A stretch of DNA of 64,000 bases from Lederbergia galactosidilytica (GCF_017873565.1 NZ_JAGGKH010000016.1:1-64000), one strand, 5' to 3'; shown: positions 1-8,885, numbered from the stretch's first letter. A program made the numbers and translations. Notes: a model not told the origin generated them from the sequence alone.

Positions 1-139
1 CTCCGTCGGTTCGGGATTTTGCCGCCGGCTTCCTTCAGATTCCACCTCACGGTGGACACCCTTGCCTTAAGCTAACAGTTCCTACTGCCAAGCCTGTAGT
101 GGACTTTCACCACCAAGTTATAGCCCATGCCGGGCGCAC
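1..139 (-). mobile_element. Group II intron, 5' end (partial)
   Basis: Read on the minus strand, the segment starts with GTGCG (139 to 135), the usual 5' boundary of bacterial group II introns. It continues with a structured, GC-richer sequence typical of intron domain I and runs off the left window edge, so the catalytic core and any reverse transcriptase ORF are outside. It lies four bases behind the T-run of a terminator hairpin, the known target preference of group IIC introns. The class is inferred from that context. Confidence 0.75.
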
Positions 140-142
140 TAT

Positions 143-173
143 AAAAACCGCCCCATGTGGGAACATGGAACGG
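143..173 (-). terminator. Rho-independent terminator used as intron target
   Basis: On the minus strand a 10-bp stem (164-173 with 148-157, two G-T pairs) and a 6-nt loop are followed by TTTTT. It would terminate the permease remnant at 271-837. The intron begins immediately downstream at 139. Confidence 0.8.
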
Positions 174-270
174 CTTTGGTATCACCTCTTCCAAGAGAAT
201 TCACCGAAGTGAGTTAAGATGAGCACCAATAAGGATAACTATGTTGAATAGATTAGTTCATCTATTCGAC

Positions 271-837
271 CTATTCTGCCAATAAACCGTAAACAGAAAT
301 CTTTTTAATTCTCCGAGATACAAACATAGAGACAATATAGGCTAAAATTAAGATCCCTGCACAAACCATTAGAATAATCGAGAAATGAACAATAAAGTCT
401 AAACGCTTTACCCCCGCACTTGATAGTAATATGGAAAGCATAGGATTCGTAAAAAAGTAGCCAAGTAGCCCCCCCATTACAACCCCTATGATAATTATAG
501 GCAAAAAACTAATGGATATTTGATTCTGCAATTGAATCGTGGAATAGCCAATTGCTTTCATAACACCAAACTCTTGCTTACGCTTAATAATGATCGTTTT
601 AATCACCAGATACAGGATCAGCACAACGACTATAACAGTAATGCTTAAGACCATTAACATAACAGCAAACACGGCAGCTGTATACATCCCTGTTTGGCTT
701 TCGATATTTTCATCGATATCTAAAATTTCAGCTACGGATTCCCCGTATTCTTCTTGGACATTATCAATAAAGTCTTTATTCGATATTCCATCCAAGTACA
801 CATAAAGAGTCGATGATTTTCCTTGAATGTATTTCCT
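271..837 (-). pseudogene. FtsX-family ABC permease, C-terminal remnant
   Basis: The 176-aa reading frame beginning at a GTG (801) is the C-terminal part of an FtsX/MacB-type ABC transporter permease. An extracytoplasmic stretch is followed by three to four membrane helices, with the family pattern KRKQEFGVMKAIG after the first helix. Homologous-looking sequence continues upstream of the GTG to about 837, where an in-frame TAA blocks it, and nothing resembling the N-terminal half or an ATPase partner follows. Intact family members are several hundred residues long, so this is a 5'-truncated relic. The intact FtsX permease at 51-54 kb shows what is missing. A competing short ORF in another frame has a good ribosome site but no recognisable product. 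Confidence 0.75.
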
Positions 838-1032
838 TTAATTGGATACTCATCTCATCACCCTTCCCTTTTTACAAATCTATTTATATGTGGAATCATA
901 TCTTTTCTTTCATACTTAAAACCTAATCAAAGCTCCGTTCTTAACAGGCAACTCTTACTCCAACGTTTTCATAAGGTTTAACGTATAGATTGAATCAACA
1001 AGTAAAGAATAAAGTAAAAAGAAGGTGAAAAA

Positions 1033-1380
1033 ATGATAAGAACCCTATCCATATCGTTAATGATTGCCTTATTCTTTTTTAGTGATTTTATTCCCCAAAA
1101 ACCTCATCTTGATGTAAAAATAGCAGAAAACGAGCCGTCGTATAGTGAATGGGGAAAAATAGCAATGGAAAAGACGAAAGAAAAATATCCTCAAGCAAAA
1201 ATTGTAGATTATCTTCATCTTGGCAAAGAAAAAGGTGCAAAATACTCCACAGAAAAATTTAAGCTATGGTTAAAAAGGGATCAAAAAGAATTTGGTGTAT
1301 TTGTTAATATAAAATTTGATAATGAAACAGAGCAAATTATAAATATAACATACCAGAAAACAGACAGATCAAATTTATAG
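1033..1380 (+). CDS. DUF3889 family secreted protein
   Basis: A 115-aa protein with a short N-terminal hydrophobic segment (residues 4-18), probably a signal peptide, then a soluble domain with the pattern SEWGKIAMEKTKEKYP, typical of the Bacillus DUF3889 family (YqzG/YhdC-like). These are small exported proteins of unknown function. An AGAAGGTG ribosome site lies 7 nt before the ATG. It is one of the few plus-strand genes here and stands alone, convergent with the DUF817 gene. Family assignment is from pattern recognition. Confidence 0.75.
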   Translation: MIRTLSISLMIALFFFSDFIPQKPHLDVKIAENEPSYSEWGKIAMEKTKEKYPQAKIVDYLHLGKEKGAKYSTEKFKLWLKRDQKEFGVFVNIKFDNETEQIINITYQKTDRSNL

Positions 1381-1409
1381 TTGCAGGGATTTAAAAAGCA
1401 TGAACTCTC

Positions 1410-2228
1410 CTAATGTGAACTTCCTTTCACACGCTTCAACATGGCCACAATTAAAAAACTAACTATTACTAATAAGACCCAAGAACTAACTTTACCTAGA
1501 TGCACAAGACTCCATGCCTCTGCCTGATTTGGATATTTCCAGGCACCAAAGAATGTGGCAAAATTTTCTGCAATCCATATAAAAAATCCAATCAATACAA
1601 AAGATAGAGCAAGTGGCATCCGATATTGGGAGTCATTCACTTCATATGTGACCCATGTTTTCCAGAAGACCAGGATAACAAGTGCGGCTAACCACCATCG
1701 AATATCGATCCAATAATGATGGGTAAAAAAATTCAGGTAAATGGCCGCAGCAAGCGGTGCAACAAGTAAAAACGGCGGCCATTTGATGAGATCAACCTTC
1801 AACCTTCTCCATGCCTGGCAAAGATAACTCGCTACACTAGCATACATAAAACCACTATATAAAGGTACACCAAATATTTTGAAATATCCTTCTTCTGGAT
1901 AAGACCAAGAACCCATATGTACTTTAAACAGTTCGAGAGCAAGCCCGATTAAGTGGAACAATGTAATTACCTTCAGCTCATCCCCTGTTTCAAGACCAGA
2001 ACGCACCATCCACCACTGCATACTTAGGCAAATGATAAGTAGCCAATCATATCGTCCAAGGAACGGCAAAGGAATAATTTGAGTCAAAGCTAAAGAAGAA
2101 AAGATCACAACAGGAAACAAACAGGATAGCGCCTGCTCCCAACCGAAACGGAAGAGTTGTTGACAGGCTTTTGTCATTTTCCCCTTCAAAGTCTTTCTCT
2201 GCAATTCGTTTTGAATGGTTACGTTCAT
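1410..2228 (-). CDS. DUF817 family integral membrane protein (YoaT-like)
   Basis: A polytopic membrane protein of 272 aa with seven or eight hydrophobic segments and DUF817 hallmarks such as LELFKVHMGSWSYPE and WIAENFATFFGAWKYPNQ. The function of the family is unknown. I use the ATG at 2228, behind GAGGGATTG, rather than an upstream TTG. It lies downstream of the XRE regulator and DUF2975 gene on the same strand. That matches my recollection of the B. subtilis yoaS-yozG-yoaT order, so the three probably form a conserved transcription unit. Confidence 0.8.
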   Translation of the reverse strand: MNVTIQNELQRKTLKGKMTKACQQLFRFGWEQALSCLFPVVIFSSLALTQIIPLPFLGRYDWLLIICLSMQWWMVRSGLETGDELKVITLFHLIGLALELFKVHMGSWSYPEEGYFKIFGVPLYSGFMYASVASYLCQAWRRLKVDLIKWPPFLLVAPLAAAIYLNFFTHHYWIDIRWWLAALVILVFWKTWVTYEVNDSQYRMPLALSFVLIGFFIWIAENFATFFGAWKYPNQAEAWSLVHLGKVSSWVLLVIVSFLIVAMLKRVKGSSH

Positions 2229-2293
2229 CAGCAATCCCTCATTTTCTTGAATATCATTTTTAGAAGCTCTATCTTCTTAAAAACTTCCTACTC

Positions 2294-2509
2294 CTAAGTC
2301 TTTTCATCACTTTCGTATTCCAAAAGATCACCTGGCTGACAATCCAACGCCTTACAAATTGCATCTAATGTTGATAGGCGAATCGCTTTTGCTTTACCAT
2401 TTTTTAATATCGAGAGATTCGCCATTGTGATTCCAACCTTCTCCGAAAGTTCTGTCACACTCATCTTCCTTTTTGCTAGCATGACATCAATATTGATTAT
2501 AATCGCCAT
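2294..2509 (-). CDS. Small XRE-family regulator (YozG-like)
   Basis: A 71-aa protein that is almost entirely a helix-turn-helix domain of the HTH_26 type (TVTELSEKVGITMANLSILKNGK-like region, residues 15-40), ending in an acidic tail after the usual CQPGDLLEYE motif. The ATG at 2509 follows GAGGTGA with 5 nt spacing. It starts 10 nt after the stop of the DUF2975 membrane gene, a pairing found throughout Bacillales. It probably regulates this operon. The target is not visible. Confidence 0.85.
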   Translation of the reverse strand: MAIIINIDVMLAKRKMSVTELSEKVGITMANLSILKNGKAKAIRLSTLDAICKALDCQPGDLLEYESDEKT

Positions 2510-2519
2510 CTCATTCACC

Positions 2520-3002
2520 TCAGACCGTTAAGTCATTTTCTGATTTTATATCGATTGCCTCTTTTAAAAGTCTTTGAAGAACAGCAGAAAAGACAGCAAT
2601 CACCATGGAAGCAAAAACAATGACTAATCCAATCAAAATAATTCCTGGGGCATCATCGATCTCTGCCATAAGATATAAAAGCGGCATCCCCATTAGATAA
2701 AAGAGACTAATTGCAATCGCACAATACTTTATTTTTTTTAAAGCTTTTACAGATATATCTGCGAACGCTTTGTTTTTGTCAATATAAGTTAAAAGTTTGA
2801 ATGCCTGATACAATGCAAAGAAAAACGGGATCGCGGACGCATACATCACAATTAAAATCCCGTAAAGTATATAAGCGAATTCCGATTGACTTTCTGTTGC
2901 CTCTATAGCGATCATGGGTAAACCAAATATACATAAAGCTAGAATCGGTGTGCCAATCAGAAAGACAGTTATTTTTAAAAAGAGTGTCGAACCTCGTTTC
3001 AC
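2520..3002 (-). CDS. DUF2975 membrane protein (YoaS-like)
   Basis: About 160 aa with four membrane helices (approx. 10-35, 45-70, 90-115, 125-150), and a basic amphipathic stretch between helices 2 and 3. Such proteins are almost always encoded directly upstream of a small XRE regulator, as here. Whether the membrane protein controls the regulator is unproven. I chose the GTG at 3002, 6 nt after AGGTG. An earlier GTG overlaps that ribosome site. Confidence 0.8.
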   Translation of the reverse strand: MKRGSTLFLKITVFLIGTPILALCIFGLPMIAIEATESQSEFAYILYGILIVMYASAIPFFFALYQAFKLLTYIDKNKAFADISVKALKKIKYCAIAISLFYLMGMPLLYLMAEIDDAPGIILIGLVIVFASMVIAVFSAVLQRLLKEAIDIKSENDLTV

Positions 3003-3181
3003 AAAAAACACCTCACTTATTCAACGTCAAAATGATTCTAACATGTCATTTATCGATTTACAATAAATTTTTATCATTTTAGATGCTATTTTTATTGCTT
3101 AACGAATAAACCCAAGTAAATTCCTCTAAGTATGGCTCAGTAAAATTTTAAATTATTTTCTACACCATGTTGCTTAAAAAC

Positions 3182-3217
3182 AGAAGAAGAATCCATTTTT
3201 AAAAAATGGATTCTTCT
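3182..3217. terminator. Hairpin between DUF2975 and DUF2200 genes
   Basis: A near-perfect inverted repeat, AGAAGAATCCATTTTT against AAAAAATGGATTCTTCT, forms a stem of about 14 bp. It sits some 85 nt beyond the stop of the minus-strand DUF2200 gene and is its likely terminator, although the T-run is weak. Confidence 0.5.
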
Positions 3218-3300
3218 CTAACAAATTTTAAATTTTGATTTCAAAAAGATGGTTGAGCATGTTTTATTGAACACATTTGATAATGCAATTCTTTTTTTGC

Positions 3301-3654
3301 TTAGGGTTTTCGCAAAATCTTCTCCATCGCTTTTCCTTTTGCTAATTCATCAATTAACTTATCCAAATAGCGAATTTCCTGCATTGTTGGTTCTTCGATA
3401 TCTTCCACTCGGATACCGCAAACTACACCTTTGATTAAAGCTCGGGAAGAATTCAATTGGGGAGCCTCTGCGAAGAAGGTCTCAAAGTCTGTCTCTTTTT
3501 CCAATTGTACCTCTAACTCTTCCTGACTATAGCCTGTCAACCAGCGGATGATTTCATCGACTTCTGATTTTGTCCGTCCTTTTTTCTCTGCCTTTGTAAT
3601 ATAATGGGGATAGACTTTTGCGACACTCATTGTATAAATCTTATGTTTAGTCAT
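3301..3654 (-). CDS. DUF2200 family protein
   Basis: A 117-aa soluble protein with the family signature [20 protein letters not shown] followed by [12 protein letters not shown]2200 proteins are small and uncharacterised. They are annotated near other cytosolic stress or housekeeping genes without a conserved partner. AAAGGAGA lies 7 nt before the ATG. It is monocistronic here, with more than 150 nt of non-coding sequence on each side. No catalytic motif is apparent. Confidence 0.85.
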   Translation of the reverse strand: MTKHKIYTMSVAKVYPHYITKAEKKGRTKSEVDEIIRWLTGYSQEELEVQLEKETDFETFFAEAPQLNSSRALIKGVVCGIRVEDIEEPTMQEIRYLDKLIDELAKGKAMEKILRKP

Positions 3655-3848
3655 AGCACATTCTCCTTTGATGACTCTATTAAATGCCCGATTTTTAGAT
3701 TCAACCCAATCCAGCTATTAACTTAATTATATCAAAGTTTTTTATACTTTATGGAACTCCCCTATTGTGCTTGGTAATATCACTTTTTATTTCCTAGCTT
3801 TCTCCTCACTATAGTACTAATTTATCTTCTTTTTATAGCCATCCTTGC

Positions 3849-4748
3849 TCACTCCTGAGCGCTGTCTTTAAGTCCAGCAATGACTGTTTCAGCTGCTTGC
3901 TCAATTAGTTTATCATCATAATCTGCATCCTCTGTAGCACGATCAGATAGTATTGCTAGAATAATAGGATCTTCGTTTGGCGGCCAGATTATAGCAATAT
4001 CATTTCTTGTACCATATAAAGCGGCTCCGGATTTATCCGCTACTTCCCAGTCCTTTGGTACCCCAGCACGAATTAATGTATCACCCGTAGTACTGCGTTT
4101 CATCCAATCTACTAACATCAAACGTTTTTCCTTTTGTAGTTCATCTTCAAGTGTAAAGGCCTTAAGACTAGTAGCAAGCGCCTTAGGTGTACTTGTATCA
4201 TGAGTTTCTCCTGGTTTAACCTCATTTAAACTTGGCTCAAAGCGCTCAGGTTTTGTGATATCATCTCCTATTTTCTTCAGTGCTTTTTTGAATTCATCAG
4301 GTCCCCCCAGTTCCTTTAAAATGAGATTTCCTGCCGTATTGTCACTATAGCGTAGAGATGCTTCACTTAACTCACTAAGGGTCATTCCTTTATCCACATA
4401 TTTCTCCGTAATTGGACTATAATTTACAAGGTCACCCTCTGCAAATATTACTTTTTGATTGAGATCTTCAATAGAAATTTGTTGCAACAATGCCCCTACA
4501 GCTAAGGCCTTATGAGTAGATGCATAAGCAAAACGCTCATCCGCTCGGTAAGAGATCGTTTCCCCAGTACCAGTATCGAGCGCAAAGACGCCAAGCCTAG
4601 CATCAAATTCTTCTTCAAGTTTAGCAAAATCAGCGTCCTGGTGTTTAGGTTGAGCTGAATCTTTACTATCCTCAGCACAACCCGCTATTACCAAACATAA
4701 AAGCAATAACATAGGTAATGTACTAAACGTCAAGCTTCTTAATTTCAT
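3849..4748 (-). CDS. bla: Class A beta-lactamase, lipoprotein
   Basis: A serine beta-lactamase that hydrolyses penicillins outside the membrane. The 299-aa product starts with a lipoprotein signal ending in VIAGC (Cys24), so it is probably membrane-anchored. The active-site motifs are all present: STHK (SxxK), YSDN (SDN loop), EPSLNE (omega loop with the general-base Glu) and DKSG, where many relatives have KTG. An in-frame TTG nine bases upstream is possible, but AAAGAGG is better spaced for the ATG at 4748. No blaR/blaI-like regulators are nearby, so it is probably a resident species beta-lactamase. Confidence 0.92.
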   Translation of the reverse strand: MKLRSLTFSTLPMLLLLCLVIAGCAEDSKDSAQPKHQDADFAKLEEEFDARLGVFALDTGTGETISYRADERFAYASTHKALAVGALLQQISIEDLNQKVIFAEGDLVNYSPITEKYVDKGMTLSELSEASLRYSDNTAGNLILKELGGPDEFKKALKKIGDDITKPERFEPSLNEVKPGETHDTSTPKALATSLKAFTLEDELQKEKRLMLVDWMKRSTTGDTLIRAGVPKDWEVADKSGAALYGTRNDIAIIWPPNEDPIILAILSDRATEDADYDDKLIEQAAETVIAGLKDSAQE

Positions 4749-4964
4749 AATATCCAACCTCTTTCTAAATTATTAACATCCTTGCATGTGCACCCATTAT
4801 TACGACTGTTTGCTTGCTAAAATAGGCCATAAAGGATTAACCTCCTTAAAATACTACACTTGTAGTATTAAGCTGTCAAATATTTTTTTAAAACCTTTTA
4901 TCAAAAATCGCTTATCCTACTGTTTAGCTGTACATTACCGCAAAAAATAATCTACATTTCATCA

Positions 4965-5013
4965 TTGACATAGAAATAGCCTATATCGTAATATGTATCC
5001 AAAAGATACATAT
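4965..5013 (+). promoter_or_regulatory. PadR promoter with 9-bp palindromic operator
   Basis: TTGACA (4965-4970) and TAATAT (4989-4994) are spaced by 18 nt. Overlapping the -10 box is a perfect inverted repeat, ATATGTATC, 5 nt, GATACATAT (4991-5013). PadR-type regulators bind ATGTAT/ATACAT dyads, so this is very likely an autoregulatory operator for the gene that follows. Confidence 0.75.
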
Positions 5014-5034
5014 CAATTAGATAGGTGGGATTCA

Positions 5035-5595
5035 ATGAAAAAATATAATCATACAACCTATGCTATTCTTGGGATTTTGACAACGGAATGCAGAACAGGA
5101 TATGCGATTAAACAACTTATAGATCGAAGTTTAAATCATTTCTGGAAAATCAGCTATGGTCAAATTTATCCTACTTTAAAATTAATTATTGAAGATGAAT
5201 TAGCAACAGTCCAAACCTTATCAGAAGAAGGAAAGCCTGAACGAAATGAATATTCTTTAACTGCTAAAGGTATAGAAGTTTTAAAAGATTGGTTGGAAGC
5301 GCCGATTGAACAAATACCAGTTGAACGGAATGAAGTTTTATTAAAATTGTTCTTTGGCCGCCATCAATCCAAAGAAAACAGCTTGCTACATTTGGATAAT
5401 TATAAGCATAAGTTGGTTGAATCCTACCAAGTTTATCAAAATATCGAAGAAGTCATTATCAGCAACCAACAAAACAATGAAGACGTGACCTATTGGTTAT
5501 TTACTTTAGATTATGGAAAAAGAGTAACAAAAGCTGCGATTGAATGGTGTGAGGCAACGACAAATTATTTTAATAAGGAGGATCATCATGGCTAA
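5035..5595 (+). CDS. PadR-family transcriptional regulator
   Basis: A winged-helix repressor of 186 aa with the N-terminal PadR domain (YAILGILTTECRTGYAIKQL, then SYGQIYPTLK) and a C-terminal coiled-coil dimerisation domain of the Vir/PadR-C type. Translation probably begins at 5035, behind TAGGTGGGA. An upstream ATG at 4993 falls inside the operator. The stop overlaps the start of the DUF4188 gene by 8 nt, so the two are translationally coupled and the DUF4188 protein is the likely regulated function. Confidence 0.88.
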   Translation: MKKYNHTTYAILGILTTECRTGYAIKQLIDRSLNHFWKISYGQIYPTLKLIIEDELATVQTLSEEGKPERNEYSLTAKGIEVLKDWLEAPIEQIPVERNEVLLKLFFGRHQSKENSLLHLDNYKHKLVESYQVYQNIEEVIISNQQNNEDVTYWLFTLDYGKRVTKAAIEWCEATTNYFNKEDHHG

Positions 5596-6082
5596 AAACA
5601 TCCATACTGGACGTTTCACTACTGAAAATAATGATGATATTGTCGTCTTTCTAATTGGAATGCGTGTGAATAAGCTCTTAGCCATCCATAAATGGGGACC
5701 TGTATTTACCGCAATGCCTGGCATGATCAAAGAGCTATATACTCATAAAGAGGAGTTGGGCTTTCTCTCCTTGGAAAGCTATTTCGGCCTAAGAACTACT
5801 GTTATGATTCAATACTGGCGGTCTACTGATGATTTATTAGCCTATGCGAAAGGGAATAAACATCTGCAAGCATGGAAAAACTTCAATACTAAAGTCGGAA
5901 GTAATGATGCTGTCGGTATATATCATGAAACTTACGAACTAAATAAAGGGCGTTATGAATCAGTCTATGTGAATATGCCTTTATATGGATTAGGAAAGGC
6001 GATGAAACATATCCCTATTACGAAAGAAACTATAACTGCAACAAAACGCCTTAAACGGTATACCTTACGTGATTACAGCTAA
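5588..6082 (+). CDS. DUF4188 (monooxygenase-like) protein
   Basis: A 164-aa protein of the DUF4188 family, which resembles small ferredoxin-like monooxygenases of the dimeric alpha/beta barrel type. Patterns seen are VVFLIGMRVNKLLAIHKW near the N-terminus and SYFGLRTTVMIQYWRS followed by GNKHLQAWKNF. The ATG at 5588 follows AAGGAGG. It overlaps the PadR gene, so both are controlled by the palindromic operator at 4991. The substrate is unknown. A role in detoxifying aromatic or phenolic compounds would fit PadR control but is inference. Confidence 0.82.
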   Translation: MAKNIHTGRFTTENNDDIVVFLIGMRVNKLLAIHKWGPVFTAMPGMIKELYTHKEELGFLSLESYFGLRTTVMIQYWRSTDDLLAYAKGNKHLQAWKNFNTKVGSNDAVGIYHETYELNKGRYESVYVNMPLYGLGKAMKHIPITKETITATKRLKRYTLRDYS

Positions 6083-6210
6083 TTTTATCGACCCTACATT
6101 CATTTCACTACACTCTTTTTGCCATCAATTCCCCTGTGATGATTGCCCACCCCTCAGCATAGAGAACAGCTTATAGCAGAACCCGGAAAAGAAAGGATAG
6201 CTATATAAAT

Positions 6211-6248
6211 ACAAAAACAGCCTTTTCCCAATTGAACTAGGAAAAGGT
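6211..6248. terminator. Bidirectional terminator between DUF4188 and maa
   Basis: CCTTTTCC (6221-6228) pairs with GGAAAAGG (6240-6247). On the minus strand the stem is followed by TGTTTTTG. It lies between two convergent genes and probably serves maltose acetyltransferase. Confidence 0.7.
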
Positions 6249-6311
6249 CATTTGCATAAAACTTAATTAAACAGCCGTAAGTGGCGCTTTCTCACGGTTG
6301 AAGTAAAGTAT

Positions 6312-6887
6312 TTAAAAAGTAGGGGTTAACCTTTCTATTTGTTTAATAATTTTAGCGGGGTTCCCCCCCACTACCACGTTATCTGCTACATCCTTCGTCA
6401 CAACTGCTCCAGAGGCAATGACAACATTATCACCTATCGTTACTCCCGGATTGATAATTGCACTTCCACCAATCCAAACATTATTTCCGATCGTAATCGA
6501 TTTTGCATATTCTTTACCCGAATTCCGTTCTCCTGGATCAAGTGGATGTGTTGCTGTATAAATCTGCACACTAGGTCCAAGCATACAATTATCTCCAAAT
6601 CGCACTTCACAAACATCTAAGATTGTACAGTCAAAGTTCGCAAAAAAGTTTTCTCCGACATATGTGTTATATCCATAATCAAATCTAATATTTGGTTCCA
6701 TATATACATTTTCTCCAGTTGAACCAAGTAATTCCTTTAATAATTGAGTCCGTTTTTCTCCATCTGTTTCCAAAGTTTGATTATATATTCTCACCTTTCT
6801 TCTAGCTTCCTCACGTTCAGTTAATAACACCGGATCTGCGGGATCGTACATTTCCCCAGCCAACATTTTCTCTTTTTCTGTTTTCAT
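6312..6887 (-). CDS. maa: Maltose O-acetyltransferase
   Basis: Transfers acetyl from acetyl-CoA to maltose or glucose. The 191-aa protein has the N-terminal Mac domain ([17 protein letters not shown], residues 5-22) and a left-handed beta-helix of hexapeptide repeats (about 75-185). It carries the catalytic-His region YTATHPLDP and the C-terminal GGNPAKII. Length matches the family. A GAAAGTGGG ribosome site precedes the ATG. It is monocistronic, between a convergent DUF4188 gene and a repeat element. Other sugar or xenobiotic acetyltransferases share the fold, but the Mac domain supports this call. Confidence 0.9.
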   Translation of the reverse strand: MKTEKEKMLAGEMYDPADPVLLTEREEARRKVRIYNQTLETDGEKRTQLLKELLGSTGENVYMEPNIRFDYGYNTYVGENFFANFDCTILDVCEVRFGDNCMLGPSVQIYTATHPLDPGERNSGKEYAKSITIGNNVWIGGSAIINPGVTIGDNVVIASGAVVTKDVADNVVVGGNPAKIIKQIERLTPTF

Positions 6888-7011
6888 TTTTTAAGACCCA
6901 CTTTCTCATCTTCTCTTTAGTAACCAATTTTACTAGCACTATTCCTCAATGAATTAGTTCCAAGGTTTTAATCCTTCCAAATCATCTTTTAGCAAAAAAT
7001 TTACTTATGTT

Positions 7012-7281
7012 GAGTCAATTTCATAATAGAGATTTTAACCTTCAAATCCGAATAACGTTGATTTCCGCTTCTGGTGGATGCTTTCCGGAGGGGCGTGCGG
7101 TGAGCTTCCTCGTCGCTTGCTCCTTCGGGATCTCACCTGTCACGCTAACGCTAATCCCCCAAGAGTCGCCACCTTCCGCTTCAATCAACTAAGTTAAGGC
7201 AATATATTGACTAACTATTCAATCCCTTTTAACAATAACGTTCGTGTATTGATCATTAATAAGCAATTATGAAATTGATTC
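7012..7281 (+). repeat. MITE-like repeat, family R, copy 1
   Basis: A 270-bp non-coding element. It begins GAGTCAATTTCATAAT and ends ATTATGAAATTGATTC, terminal inverted repeats of about 16 bp. ATGTT flanks it directly on both sides (7007-7011 and 7282-7286), as expected of a target-site duplication. Inside, a second long imperfect palindrome starts with GTTGATT and GGTGG and ends with CCACC and AATCAAC. Four related copies lie at 10023, 22014, 24883 and 61637, all in the same orientation. Confidence 0.8.
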
Positions 7282-7434
7282 ATGTTATGTTATGAAACTT
7301 AATTTTGTAATACTGATAAGTACGAAATAACTTATTAAATAGGTTTAATAAGTGACGTTGATAATATATCATAGACTATTACAAGAAACAAGAACGACAT
7401 TTTCTCGTTCATGTCCTAAATTTAGCAAAGAAAA

Positions 7435-7467
7435 TGAAAAAACACTCACCTCGATTGGGAGTGTTTT
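7435..7467 (-). terminator. Terminator of the dicarboxylate symporter gene
   Basis: AACACTC (7441-7447) pairs with GAGTGTT (7459-7465), with A and T runs on both sides. It lies just beyond the symporter stop codon. Confidence 0.8.
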
Positions 7468-7477
7468 TCAAATAATA

Positions 7478-8740
7478 TTATAAAGGTTGTTCAATTAGTT
7501 CTTCTTCAGTTGGAGGATTAAATTGGCCTTCCCATTTCGCAATAACTATTGCTGCAAGTGAATTCCCGACAACATTCACTACAGTGCGGCCCATATCAAG
7601 AATCCTGTCGATTCCTGCAATGAATGCTAACCCTTCAGCAGGTAAGCCGATTGTACTAAATGTAGCAAGTAACACGACAAACGATACGCCTGGGACTCCA
7701 GCCATTCCTTTGGATGTTACCATCAATACTAACATTAAAGTAATCTGTTGTCCGATGCTTAATTCTATTCCATACATTTGTGCAATAAATAACGAAGCGA
7801 TCGCTTGGTATAAAACAGATCCATCTAAATTAAAAGAGTAACCTGTTGGAATAACGAATGAAGCAATATGTTTCGGACTTCCTGCTTGCTCCATCTTGTC
7901 CATAATTCGTGGAAGTACTGTTTCTGAACTTGATGTAGAGAAAGCCAAAATCAATTCTTCTTTAATCATTTTTAATAATGTAAAGATCCGAAACCCAACA
8001 ACTCTAGCCACCAAACCTAATATAACAATGATAAAGAATGCCATCGTTCCATATACCGTAAAAGCTAACTTACCTAAGGGAATCAAGGATTTAAAACCAT
8101 ATTTAGAAATTGTTACACCGATCAAGGCGAATACCCCAATTGGTGCATATCTCATAATTAAGTTTGTGACATAGAACATCGCATTGGCCATACCTTCAAA
8201 AAATTTCAATACTGGCTTGCCTTTATCACCAATTGCTGCGATTCCAAGTCCAAATACAACAGCAAAGAAAATAATCGCTAGCATATCGCCTTCAACCATC
8301 GCTTGGAGTGGATTAGTTGGTACGATATGCAAAAGGGTATCTGCTATTGATTTCCCCTCTTGTTCTTTCGATGTTTCGACATAACTTGAAATATCACTTT
8401 TCTCAAGGCTGTCCATATTTAAACCAGCGCCAGGCTGAAATAAATTACCGGCAATAAGACCAATCCCAATAGCAACCAATGTCATCCCAATAAAATAAGT
8501 TAATGATTTAGCACCAAGTTTACCTACGGATTTCAAATCTCCAACTCCAGCAATGGCAACGATAATACTAGAAAGAACAATCGGGACAACAATCATCTTA
8601 ATTAAGCGAAGAAACAGGTCACCGAATGGTTGTAAGATCCCTTGTGCCGTATCGCTTCCGTAGAAGATACCGCCAATAACTATCCCTAAAATAAGACCAA
8701 TAAAAATCTGGTTAGCTAAACTTAATTTAAATTTTTTCAT
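7478..8740 (-). CDS. Dicarboxylate/amino acid:cation symporter (GltP/GltT family)
   Basis: A 420-aa secondary transporter of the DAACS family that takes up glutamate, aspartate or C4-dicarboxylates with protons or sodium. Visible family marks are many membrane helices, the serine-rich re-entrant loop FSTSSSETVLP, the second loop region SFNLDGS, and the substrate-binding helix DRILDMGRTVVNVVGN. The ATG at 8740 follows AGAAGGTAGGG; a TTG directly before it is an alternative start. It is monocistronic. Its leader carries a ydaO-type c-di-AMP riboswitch (8886-9018), so uptake is probably shut off at high c-di-AMP. The exact substrate cannot be told. Confidence 0.92.
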   Translation of the reverse strand: MKKFKLSLANQIFIGLILGIVIGGIFYGSDTAQGILQPFGDLFLRLIKMIVVPIVLSSIIVAIAGVGDLKSVGKLGAKSLTYFIGMTLVAIGIGLIAGNLFQPGAGLNMDSLEKSDISSYVETSKEQEGKSIADTLLHIVPTNPLQAMVEGDMLAIIFFAVVFGLGIAAIGDKGKPVLKFFEGMANAMFYVTNLIMRYAPIGVFALIGVTISKYGFKSLIPLGKLAFTVYGTMAFFIIVILGLVARVVGFRIFTLLKMIKEELILAFSTSSSETVLPRIMDKMEQAGSPKHIASFVIPTGYSFNLDGSVLYQAIASLFIAQMYGIELSIGQQITLMLVLMVTSKGMAGVPGVSFVVLLATFSTIGLPAEGLAFIAGIDRILDMGRTVVNVVGNSLAAIVIAKWEGQFNPPTEEELIEQPL

Positions 8741-8827
8741 CAATTACCCTACCTTCTCGTTCGTAATATATATGTGTTTAGGCAAGGAAAACAAAGATGA
8801 TTGAAATAAAAACGATAATTGACCAAC

Positions 8828-8852
8828 AAAAAAAGACACGGGTTGTGTCAAT
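8828..8852 (-). terminator. Attenuator downstream of the c-di-AMP riboswitch
   Basis: On the minus strand GACAC, 5 nt, GTGTC (8849-8835) is followed by seven T. It lies between the riboswitch and the symporter start, so it is the likely expression platform, although the stem is short. Confidence 0.55.
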
Positions 8853-8885
8853 TCCCACCATATCATATACTCATTTGTTTCCTTA

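Noticed and set aside
3849-5595. Mobile resistance cassette around the beta-lactamase
   Set aside because: No IS, integron or regulator genes flank it, so a resident chromosomal gene is simpler.
7007-7192. Open frames inside the R repeats (also at 10075-10344)
   Set aside because: They lie wholly in palindromic repeat sequence, have no ribosome site and are not conserved between copies.
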